NCBI GenBank assembly: GCA_029884035.1
Contig: JAOUIM010000008.1
Location: forward strand, 1-23,702
From: Aquincola sp.
Lineage (GTDB): Bacteria; Pseudomonadota; Gammaproteobacteria; Burkholderiales; Burkholderiaceae_C
DNA: 23,702 nt
Direction: 5' to 3'
In this document: positions 9,247 to 15,587 of the stretch, in pieces
Numbering within the stretch: position 1 is the stretch's first letter
Layout: each line of letters begins with the position of its first letter
Notes under the pieces: generated by a model
Told to the model about the DNA's origin: nothing
What the model saw: only the letters and a program-made list of their open reading frames with translations
The model's database searches: none
Position numbers and translations under genes: made by a program

Positions 9247-10055
9247 TCGAACATATCGGGCTGGGTCTTGGCCAGCTGCTCGTAGATCGGCTGGAAGTGC
9301 AGCCAGCCGATGTACTCGCTGCCCACATGTTCGCGGCTGTAGCGCGCCTTGTCGGGCGGCACGAGCAGGGGTTGCTGGCCGGTCGCCTCGATCATCAGCT
9401 GCTGCTGGCAGCAGCGCTCCAGCGCGATGAACCAGAACGCCGCCGCTTCGATGCTGTGCCGGCTCGCGGTGATCAGGCCGTGGTTCTGGTGGATCGCCGC
9501 CTTGACTCCCTTGAAGGCGGACGCGAAGTTGTGGCCGGCGTCCTCCTCGACCGCGACCTTGCCGCCCTCGTCGGTGACGACGATGTGGTCCTCGAAGAAG
9601 GCGCAGGCGTCTTGCGTCACCGGGGGAAGCGGCTTGCCGAGGGCGGCGTATGCCACGCCGTAGACGGTGTGGGCGTGGCACATCGCCAGGATGTCCGGGT
9701 GGGCCTCGTGCACGGCCGCGTGCAGCACGAAGCCGGCGCGGTTGATCGCGTACTCGCCCTCGACGACGCGGCCCTTGTGGTCGGCCAGGATCAGGTTGCT
9801 CAGCTTGACCTGCGCGAAGTGCACCGCCATCGGGTTGGTCCAGTACAGCTCGGGGTGCTCGGGGTCGCGGATCGTCAGATGGCCGGCGAAACCGTAGTCC
9901 AGGCCGTGCACCGCGAAGGCGCGGCAGGCGGCCACGAGGCGTTGCTTGAGATGGCGGCGCTCGTCGGCCACGGTGTCGAAATGGGGGATCTCCGGAAACT
10001 TCAACCCCTGCTGCAGCGGCTGGTAGATCGAGGTGCGCTTGACGGTGTCGAGCAT
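9243..10055 (-). CDS. Class II aldolase/adducin-family protein lacking the usual catalytic Glu
   Basis: 270 residues, a single class II aldolase/adducin domain. Zinc-ligand candidates are H127 and H129 in MCHAHTVYG and H192 in HQNHGLIT. In the motif that in fuculose/rhamnulose aldolases carries the catalytic Glu (S-E-x3-H), this protein reads NRAGFVLHAAVH (105-116), so Gly108 stands at the Glu position. Such proteins are often labelled aldolase, but the chemistry may be decarboxylation, isomerisation or something else. An AGGAG site lies 7 bases before the ATG. It follows the CoA ligase by 17 bases and its stop overlaps the next start by 4 bases, so it belongs firmly to the operon. It most likely acts on an intermediate from the same pathway. 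Confidence 0.88.
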   Translation of the reverse strand: MLDTVKRTSIYQPLQQGLKFPEIPHFDTVADERRHLKQRLVAACRAFAVHGLDYGFAGHLTIRDPEHPELYWTNPMAVHFAQVKLSNLILADHKGRVVEGEYAINRAGFVLHAAVHEAHPDILAMCHAHTVYGVAYAALGKPLPPVTQDACAFFEDHIVVTDEGGKVAVEEDAGHNFASAFKGVKAAIHQNHGLITASRHSIEAAAFWFIALERCCQQQLMIEATGQQPLLVPPDKARYSREHVGSEYIGWLHFQPIYEQLAKTQPDMFE

Positions 10056-10072
10056 GGTGCGGCTCCTGGCTC

Positions 10073-11632
10073 TCAGGTGGGTGGTTGAACGATACGCTGG
10101 CGAAGCTCTCGGTGCTGGATCTTTCCGGTGGCGGTGCGTGGCATCTCGGATTCGGCGATGAAGACGATCGAGCGCGGGCGCTTGTAGCCGGCCATGCGCT
10201 CGCGGCACCAGGCGGACAGGTCGTCCTGCGTCGCCCTTGCGCCCGGCCGCTGCACGACGACCGCGCAGACGGCCTCGCCCCATTTGGCGTCGGGTACGCC
10301 GATCACGGCCACGTCCTGCACCGCCGGGTGGGCCGCGAGCACGCCCTCGACTTCCGACGGATAGATGTTCTCGCCGCCGCTGATGATCATGTTGCTCTTG
10401 CGGTCGACGAGGTGGATGAAGCCGTCGGCGTCGCGGTAGGCCATGTCGCCGACGGTGCTCCACGGCCCTCGGAACGCCTCGGCGGTCTTGTCCGGGTTCT
10501 TCCAGTAGCCGTCGAAGAGGTAGCTCGTGCGCGCGTACAGCTCGCCGACCTCGCCGTCGGGCACCTCGCGGCCCTCGCCGTCGAGCAGCTTGATCGCGCC
10601 GGTGCCGGCCCACTCGCGGCCGACCGAACCGAGGCGCTCGATCTGCTCGTGCGGGCGAAGGATCGTGACCCAGCCATGCTCGGTCGAGCCGTAGAGCTCG
10701 AAGAGCTTGCCGTTGGGGAAGAGCTCGAGGATCGCGAGCTTGGTGTCCTTGCGCGCCGGCGCCGACGAGATCAGCAGCTTGCCGACTGCGCGCAGGTCGT
10801 GCCTGGCTTTTACCGCCGCAGGCAGGTCGAGCATCATGATGTAGTGCGTCGGTACCAGCGACGTGAAGGTGATGCGCTCGCTGGCGAGCTTGGCGAGCAG
10901 CGCTTCGGGGTCGAAGCTCTTGCGGTCGTCGACCACGATCGTCGCGCCGAGCATCGCGAAGGTGGCGCCGAAGTACAGCGAGTTGGCGTGGCACAGCGGC
11001 ATCACCAGCAGTCCGGTGTCCTCGGCCGTGAGCCCGAACTCGAGCGCCGTGGCAAAGGCGAGCAGCGCGTTGCCCTCATGGTTGCGCATCGCGCCCTTGG
11101 GGCGCCCGGTTGTGCCCGAGGTGTACATCAGCGCGAACAGGTCTTCGGGCTTGACGACGACCTCGGGGGCGCTTGCCGGCGCCTTGGCGACGAGCGCCTC
11201 GTAGTCCTGCCAGCCTTGCGGTGCCGGCGCGCCGAACAGCACGTAGCGCTTTGCATCGATCGGCAGCGCGGCGCGGATGCCTTCGACCGTCGCGCGCAGG
11301 TCCTCCTGCGCGATGAACGCGCGCGCCTCGCTGTGCTCGACGATGTACTGGATCTCCGGGCCCATCAGCCGGAAGTTGATCGGCACCGCGACCAGGCCCG
11401 CGCGCACCAGCGCGACGTAGATCTCCAGCCACTCGACCGCGTTGTACGCGAGCAGCGCGACGCGGTCACCCTTGGCCAGGCCGAGCCCGAGCAACGCGTT
11501 CGCGAGCCGGCCCGCGCGCACGTCCCATTGCGCGTAGGTCAGGCTGCGCTTCGAGTCGCGAGCGCCGACCTTGCCCGGCCGCACGCGCGCGTGCGCGGCA
11601 ATGCACTCCGACAGCGTCAGCAGGTGGCTCAT
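10073..11632 (-). CDS. Acyl-CoA ligase (class I adenylate-forming enzyme)
   Basis: 519 residues, full length. It activates a carboxylate as acyl-AMP and transfers it to CoA. The P-loop is MYTSGTTGRPKGAM (169-182). YGSTEHG (314-320) is the A5 motif, GD (395-396) carries the ribose-binding Asp, and DRKSNMIISGGENIYP (410-425) contains the hinge and A8 motif. The catalytic lysine is K504 in PRTATGKIQ. The family covers fatty, aryl and small-acid ligases and the substrate pocket cannot be read by eye. The placement next to a ThDP enzyme suggests that the thioester made here may be cleaved or processed by operon partners. The ATG at 11632 is preceded by an A/G-rich AAGGGGG that lies in a palindromic repeat (11641-11684) and its flank. 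Confidence 0.93.
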   Translation of the reverse strand: MSHLLTLSECIAAHARVRPGKVGARDSKRSLTYAQWDVRAGRLANALLGLGLAKGDRVALLAYNAVEWLEIYVALVRAGLVAVPINFRLMGPEIQYIVEHSEARAFIAQEDLRATVEGIRAALPIDAKRYVLFGAPAPQGWQDYEALVAKAPASAPEVVVKPEDLFALMYTSGTTGRPKGAMRNHEGNALLAFATALEFGLTAEDTGLLVMPLCHANSLYFGATFAMLGATIVVDDRKSFDPEALLAKLASERITFTSLVPTHYIMMLDLPAAVKARHDLRAVGKLLISSAPARKDTKLAILELFPNGKLFELYGSTEHGWVTILRPHEQIERLGSVGREWAGTGAIKLLDGEGREVPDGEVGELYARTSYLFDGYWKNPDKTAEAFRGPWSTVGDMAYRDADGFIHLVDRKSNMIISGGENIYPSEVEGVLAAHPAVQDVAVIGVPDAKWGEAVCAVVVQRPGARATQDDLSAWCRERMAGYKRPRSIVFIAESEMPRTATGKIQHRELRQRIVQPPT

Positions 11633-11640
11633 GGGGCCCC

Positions 11641-11684
11641 CTTGTCCCTGCGGGCCGTCCCCCAGGGCTCCGAGGGAGCCCCTT
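11641..11684 (-). repeat. GC-rich palindromic repeat between operon genes
   Basis: In the 97-base gap before the CoA ligase. On the minus strand a hairpin with 7-bp arms (gggctcc/ggagccc, 11665-11671 and 11675-11681, 3-nt loop) is followed by GGGGG, then CCGCAGG, then AAGGGGG. This block order (hairpin with GGAG/CTCC arms, G-run, CCGCAGG, G-run) matches the element at 6670-6720. Its last G-run lies just before the ligase start codon and may act as the ribosome binding site. Confidence 0.5.
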
Positions 11685-11729
11685 CGTGACTCTTGGGTAG
11701 CGAGCGCCCCCGGAGCGGCCGAGCGGCGC

Positions 11730-13451
11730 TCACGACCGACGCCGCGCCTGCTCGGCCGCGTCCCAGGCCGTCAACGCCTGCCGGTCGGGCACCCAACCAA
11801 GGCCCTTGCCGGCGTCGGAGCTCATCGCGTCTCGCGTCGTCACCACGTCGATCAGCGCGGGCGCATTGGCGAATGCATCGCGGATCGCGCCTTCCAGGCG
11901 CGCCGGGTCGGTCACACGCTCGGCGTGCAGCCCGAAGGCGCGCGCCATGCCGGCGTAGTCGCTCCATGCCAGCCTGGTTCCGACCACACGGCCGCCGTAG
12001 TTCATCTCCTGGTCGAGCCGCTCGATGTTCCAGGCCGCGTTGTTGGAGACGATGAACACCGCGCGGGCGCCGTGGCGCTTGGCGCTGTCGATCTCCATCG
12101 CGTTGATGCCGAACGCGCCGTCGCCGGTGACCGCGACCACCTGGCGGTCCGGGTGCAGCAGTGCCGCGGCCACGGCGTACGGCGTGCCAACGCCCAGGCA
12201 GCCGAACGCGCCGGCATCGAGGTACGTGCGCGCCTCCAGCCCCATGCGCGCGAAGCTGAGCAGGTCGCCGCCGTCGGCGATGGTGATCGCATCGGGTTTG
12301 AGCACCTTGCGCAGCGCCGCGAAGATACGGTTGGGGTGCATATGGCCGTCGCGGCCGGCCGGTGCGCTGCCCATGGCCTCGGCGTGCTTGGCCGCCCGGC
12401 GCACATGCTCGGCGCGCAGCGCGCCGGTCCAGGCGGCGTCGAGCGCGGGCGAGGGGGTGCCGATCGCCTCCGCCAGCGCGGCCATCACCTGCCCCGCGTC
12501 GGCGAGCAGTTCCACCTCGCCGCGCCGGTTATCGCGCACTTCGTCGGCGTGGTCGGCGATGCGGATGAAGCGCGCGTTCGGGAACACCGCAGGCGAGCCG
12601 TAGCCCATCTGGTAGTCGAGCTTGCGGCCGACCACGAGCACGAGGTCGGCCTCGTTCATCGCCCGCGCACGCACCGCGCCGACCGCCGCAGGATGCGCGC
12701 CGTCCACCAGGCCGCGGCTTTCCTGGGTGTCGAGGTAGACCGCACCGCTGGCGTCGAGCAGGCGCGTCAGTGCGGCGGAGGTGCCTCGCGCGCCGCGTCC
12801 AGTGACCACCAGCGGCCGTCGCGCCTCGCGAATCAAGGCGGCGGCTCGCGACACGAGCCCCGCATCCGGCAACATGCGCGGCCGCGACTTGGGTGTCATG
12901 TGCTCGGGCAGTACGCACGCCGGATGGACGCTCTGGCGCAGCACGTCGGTCGGGATCTCGACGTACACCGGCCCGGGCGGCCCCCCGTCGCCATCGGCCA
13001 GTGCCCAGGCCTTGTCGAGGTCGCGCGCGATCTGCTCGGCCACGCGCAGGGTGCGCGACCAGCGCGTCACTGGCGCGAGGATCGCCGCGTGGTCGATGCC
13101 CTGCAGTGGCCCCAGGTCGTCCTGAGGCACGGGCGGGCAGCCGCCGATCAGCAGCACGGGCACGCGCTCGAGGTGGGCATGGGTCATGCCCGTCACGCAA
13201 TTGGTCACCCCGGGTCCGGCAGTGGCCATGGCCACCCCCAGGCGGCCCGAGAGCTGCGAATGCGCGTGCGCCATGTGCACGGCGGCGCCTTCGTCGCGCA
13301 CGTCGACGATGCGAACGCCGAGCTGGGCCAGCTGGTCCCAGATCGGCTGAATGTGGCCGCCTTGCAGGCCGAAGATTCTGTCCACGCCACGTGCGACGAG
13401 GAAGCGAGCGATGACTTCTGCGACGCTGGGGTGTGGGGTGGCGATCGGCAT
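11730..13451 (-). CDS. Thiamine diphosphate-dependent enzyme, acetolactate synthase-like
   Basis: 573 residues with the three domains of the acetolactate synthase/benzoylformate decarboxylase/oxalyl-CoA decarboxylase superfamily. The N-terminal ThDP domain has the activating Glu at E54 (VRDEGAAVH). The central domain spans about 195-330. The C-terminal ThDP/Mg motif runs from GDGAFG (443-448) to NN (470-471) in IVSNNAAWN. The enzyme makes or breaks a C-C bond next to a carbonyl. It is not a housekeeping acetolactate synthase by context, because no small regulatory subunit gene is nearby and it heads a catabolic operon with a CoA ligase. A 2-hydroxyacyl-CoA lyase or decarboxylase activity is possible but unproven. 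The ATG has a GGAG site 7 bases upstream. It is the promoter-proximal gene, divergent from the GntR regulator. Confidence 0.9.
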   Translation of the reverse strand: MPIATPHPSVAEVIARFLVARGVDRIFGLQGGHIQPIWDQLAQLGVRIVDVRDEGAAVHMAHAHSQLSGRLGVAMATAGPGVTNCVTGMTHAHLERVPVLLIGGCPPVPQDDLGPLQGIDHAAILAPVTRWSRTLRVAEQIARDLDKAWALADGDGGPPGPVYVEIPTDVLRQSVHPACVLPEHMTPKSRPRMLPDAGLVSRAAALIREARRPLVVTGRGARGTSAALTRLLDASGAVYLDTQESRGLVDGAHPAAVGAVRARAMNEADLVLVVGRKLDYQMGYGSPAVFPNARFIRIADHADEVRDNRRGEVELLADAGQVMAALAEAIGTPSPALDAAWTGALRAEHVRRAAKHAEAMGSAPAGRDGHMHPNRIFAALRKVLKPDAITIADGGDLLSFARMGLEARTYLDAGAFGCLGVGTPYAVAAALLHPDRQVVAVTGDGAFGINAMEIDSAKRHGARAVFIVSNNAAWNIERLDQEMNYGGRVVGTRLAWSDYAGMARAFGLHAERVTDPARLEGAIRDAFANAPALIDVVTTRDAMSSDAGKGLGWVPDRQALTAWDAAEQARRRS

Positions 13452-13489
13452 GGCAGGACTCCGGGCGGCGATGACCCGGAATGTAGTAT

Positions 13490-13501
13490 TCTGAATTCAG
13501 A
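13490..13501. promoter_or_regulatory. Candidate GntR-family operator 1
   Basis: Perfect 12-bp palindrome tctgaattcaga, 39 bases before the ThDP-enzyme start codon and inside the divergent control region. It is near-identical to a second site centred exactly 40 bp away. An AATACT element that could be a -10 box for the minus-strand operon overlaps its edge. Its place beside a GntR/FCD regulator suggests that regulator binds here. Confidence 0.6.
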
Positions 13502-13527
13502 GTGCCATCAGGGTGTTCCCGGATCGA

Positions 13528-13543
13528 ACTCTGAATTCGGAGT
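13528..13543. promoter_or_regulatory. Candidate GntR-family operator 2
   Basis: Imperfect 16-bp palindrome actctgaattcggagt with one mismatched pair. It shares the string CTGAATTCxGAGT with operator 1 and lies 27 bases before the regulator ATG. The location fits autoregulation plus control of the divergent operon. Assignment to this regulator is inference. Confidence 0.6.
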
Positions 13544-13570
13544 CCCGTGTCGGCGCTACACTGCGGCGCC

Positions 13571-14239
13571 ATGAAGCCCCTGTCCCCAGCACCCAACCTG
13601 GTCGAGCAGGTGCACGACGCGATCCTCGGCGAGATCGCTGGCGGCCAGCTTGCGTCGGGCGAACGCATCATCCAGGAGCAGATCGCGAAGACGCTGGGCG
13701 TCTCGCGCCAACCGGTGCAGCAGGCGCTTGCGCTGCTGCGCAAGCAGGGCGTGCTCCAGGACGCGCCAGGGCGCGGGCTGATCGTTGCGCCGCTGGACGC
13801 CGACTTCGTCCAGCACATGTACGAGATCCGCGCCGTGGTCGAAGGACTGGCCTGCCGCCGTGCCGCTGAACTCAATGCCGCGCGTGCTGCGCAGCAGGGC
13901 CCGGCGCTGATCGATGCCGGCCGCAAAGCGACGGCAGGGGGCTCGCTGGCCAAGCTGATCGCTGCCGACATGCGATTCCACCAGTTCATCTACGGCCTGT
14001 CGGGCAACCCGCTGATCGGCCCGGCAATGGCGCCGTACTGGACCAACACGCAGCGCGTGATGGGCGAAGTGGTCACGCACGACGAAGGCCCGCACGACAT
14101 CTGGGACCAGCACGAGCGCATCGTGCAGGCCATCGCCGCCGGCGACGCCGAGGGAGCCGAGACCTTGGCGCGTGCGCACATCACGCTGGCAGCCGACTAC
14201 ATGCGGGTGCGGTTGCTCAGTGGCCTCGCGCCGGCGTGA
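13571..14239 (+). CDS. GntR-family transcriptional regulator, FCD subfamily
   Basis: 222 residues, typical FadR/VanR-type size. The winged helix-turn-helix covers about 9-75 (recognition region LGVSRQPVQQALALLRKQG, 42-60). An all-helical FCD ligand domain fills about 79-205. Four residues that form the FCD metal site can be seen: D133 and H137 in DMRFHQ, H181 in QHERIVQ and H203 in RAHI. This suggests a metal-assisted carboxylate ligand. The ATG at 13571 is chosen over an upstream in-frame GTG at 13547, which would add eight residues with no family similarity; no clear ribosome binding site precedes either. It is divergent from the ThDP-enzyme operon and points toward the transporter operon 232 bases downstream. 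It most likely controls both arms through the paired palindromes. Confidence 0.93.
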   Translation: MKPLSPAPNLVEQVHDAILGEIAGGQLASGERIIQEQIAKTLGVSRQPVQQALALLRKQGVLQDAPGRGLIVAPLDADFVQHMYEIRAVVEGLACRRAAELNAARAAQQGPALIDAGRKATAGGSLAKLIAADMRFHQFIYGLSGNPLIGPAMAPYWTNTQRVMGEVVTHDEGPHDIWDQHERIVQAIAAGDAEGAETLARAHITLAADYMRVRLLSGLAPA

Positions 14240-14264
14240 TTCGTCGGATTCACGGGCTTTGACC

Positions 14265-14281
14265 GGTCGCGCAGCGCGACC
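14265..14281 (+). terminator. Hairpin after the GntR gene, weak terminator candidate
   Basis: A perfect 8-bp inverted repeat around one central base (ggtcgcgc-a-gcgcgacc) lies 26 bases after the regulator stop; sterically it would fold as a 6-bp stem with a 5-nt loop. No T-run follows, so read-through into the downstream operon is possible. Confidence 0.25.
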
Positions 14282-14321
14282 ATGTCGCGGGCGCTGACGC
14301 GCGTGCCTGTCGCGTGCGCGG

Positions 14322-14432
14322 GTGGGCAGGCCGAAGCACGCAGCGAAGCCTGGCGTGCCTTCACGATGCCGTCATCGGTGCCGCCCACACTGGCGGATTG
14401 GGCGGGGAAACCCCGGCTGGCGTGATGCCGCC
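14322..14432 (+). promoter_or_regulatory. Possible structured leader of the transporter operon
   Basis: In the 232-base gap before the binding-protein gene. A 6-bp helix gtgggc/gcccac (14322-14327 with 14383-14388) encloses two smaller hairpins (14328-14351 and 14364-14377), which would make a three-way junction. A second stem ggcgg/ccgcc (14392-14396 with 14428-14432) encloses a gggg-aaa-cccc hairpin. It could be a structured 5' leader, but GC-rich DNA pairs easily by chance. No known riboswitch consensus fits. Confidence 0.25.
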
Positions 14433-14471
14433 GCTCAGGCAAGACTGATTCCACTCTCAAAGGAGAACCTT

Positions 14472-15509
14472 ATGAACCATTCCGCTTTGCGGCGCCTGTT
14501 GGCGGGTGCAGTGGCCCTGTTCGCGATGGCCGTCTTCGCGATGCCGGCGTTCGCCCAGAAGACCAAGATCACGGTCTACACCGCGCTCGAGAACGACCAG
14601 CTCGGGCCGTACAAGCAGGCCTTCGAGGCCGCCAACCCCGATGTCGAGATCGCCTGGGTTCGCGATTCGACTGGCGTGATCACGGCACGCTTCCTCGCCG
14701 AGAAGGACAACCCGCGCGCCGACGCCATCTGGGGCCTGGGTGCTTCCAGCGTCGCGCTGTTCGATTCGATGGGCCTGCTCGAGCCGTATGCGCCCAAGGG
14801 CCTCGATCAGATCAAGCCGGTGTTTCGCAGCAACAAGAACCCGCCGGCCTGGACCGGCATGGATGCCTGGCTGGCGGTGATGTGCTTCAACACCGTCGAG
14901 GGCGGCAAGAAGAACCTGCCCAAGCCGGCGGCTTGGACCGACCTGACCAATCCGGTCTACAAGGACGCGATCGTGATGCCCAATCCCGCGTCCTCGGGCA
15001 CCGGCTACCAGGCGGTCTATGCCTGGATCCAGATCATGGGCGAGAAGGCCGCCTGGGAGTTCATGGACAAGCTGCACCAGAACATCGCCGTCTACACCCA
15101 CTCGGGGTCGGCGCCTTGCGTGCAGGCGGCCAAGGGCGAGCGGGTGGTCGGCATCGGCTTCGACATGCGCGGTGCCAAGGAAAAGACGGCCGGTGCACCG
15201 ATCGACATCATCCTGGCCAAGGAAGGCGCGCCGTGGGACATGGAGGCCACCGGTATCGTCAAGGGCACCAAGAACATGGCGGCGGCCCAGAAGCTGGCCG
15301 ACTTCGCGGTGAGCAAGGGCGCGTACGAGCTGTACGGCAAGTTCTACGCGATCGTCGGTTATCCCGGCATGAATCCGGCGCCGCCGAACTACCCGCCGAG
15401 CGCGGACGCGGCGATGGCCAAGATCGACGTGGAAAAGATGGGCCAGGAGCGGGCGAAGATCCTGGCCGAGTGGACCAAGCGCTACGACGGCAAGTCGGCG
15501 CCGAAGTAA
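14472..15509 (+). CDS. ABC transporter periplasmic binding protein (PhnS2-like family)
   Basis: 345 residues. A Sec signal peptide covers 1-28 (basic NHSALRRLL, hydrophobic core, cleavage expected after AFA). The mature protein is an extracellular solute-binding protein of the iron/polyamine/phosphonate group, starting KTKITVYTALENDQLGPYK. Signatures such as WVRDSTGVITARFLAEKDNP, NPASSGTGYQ and YTHSGSAPC resemble the family named putative 2-aminoethylphosphonate-binding protein. It captures the substrate in the periplasm for the ATPase and permease encoded downstream. The ATG at 14472 is set by a strong AAAGGAG site 6 bases upstream; the longer open frame back to 14322 has no signal peptide at its start. 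The family name rests mainly on genome context elsewhere, and the Rieske/dehydrogenase neighbours here suggest a methylated amine substrate instead. Confidence 0.9.
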   Translation: MNHSALRRLLAGAVALFAMAVFAMPAFAQKTKITVYTALENDQLGPYKQAFEAANPDVEIAWVRDSTGVITARFLAEKDNPRADAIWGLGASSVALFDSMGLLEPYAPKGLDQIKPVFRSNKNPPAWTGMDAWLAVMCFNTVEGGKKNLPKPAAWTDLTNPVYKDAIVMPNPASSGTGYQAVYAWIQIMGEKAAWEFMDKLHQNIAVYTHSGSAPCVQAAKGERVVGIGFDMRGAKEKTAGAPIDIILAKEGAPWDMEATGIVKGTKNMAAAQKLADFAVSKGAYELYGKFYAIVGYPGMNPAPPNYPPSADAAMAKIDVEKMGQERAKILAEWTKRYDGKSAPK

Positions 15510-15542
15510 GCCGGCTGCTGCGAACGAGAGACGAACGCGACA

Positions 15543-15576
15543 TGGGCCGTGCCGCGATGACATGCGTCGCGGCCCA
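15543..15576 (+). promoter_or_regulatory. Intercistronic hairpin after the binding-protein gene
   Basis: In the 78-base gap between the binding protein and ATPase genes. tgggcc and gcga on the left pair with tcgc and ggccca on the right, with a 5-nt bulge and a 9-nt loop. No T-run follows. Such hairpins between a binding-protein gene and its membrane components often stabilise the upstream mRNA and lower expression of the rest; that role is inferred here. Confidence 0.35.
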
Positions 15577-15587
15577 CGTGTGCTGAC

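Noticed and set aside
11730..13451. Housekeeping acetolactate synthase (ilvB)
   Set aside because: No small subunit gene and no branched-chain biosynthesis genes are nearby. The gene heads a regulated catabolic operon, so I did not assign the symbol.
13547..13570. GTG at 13547 as the start of the GntR regulator
   Set aside because: It adds eight non-family residues and begins close to operator 2; the ATG at 13571 fits known regulator lengths.
11571..13574. A 667-codon plus-strand open frame opposite the ThDP enzyme
   Set aside because: Shadow frame without recognisable motifs; the opposite strand carries a complete ThDP enzyme.
14331..14445. Glycine-riboswitch-like strings (ccgaag and ctcaggcaag) before the binding-protein gene
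   Set aside because: The two strings are about 100 bases apart, the GGAGAG and GGACAGAG parts are missing and the expected stems do not form. Not a glycine aptamer by eye.
14322..14471. Extended N-terminus of the binding protein
   Set aside because: The upstream part is not a signal peptide, and a strong AAAGGAG precedes the ATG at 14472, which begins a textbook signal sequence.
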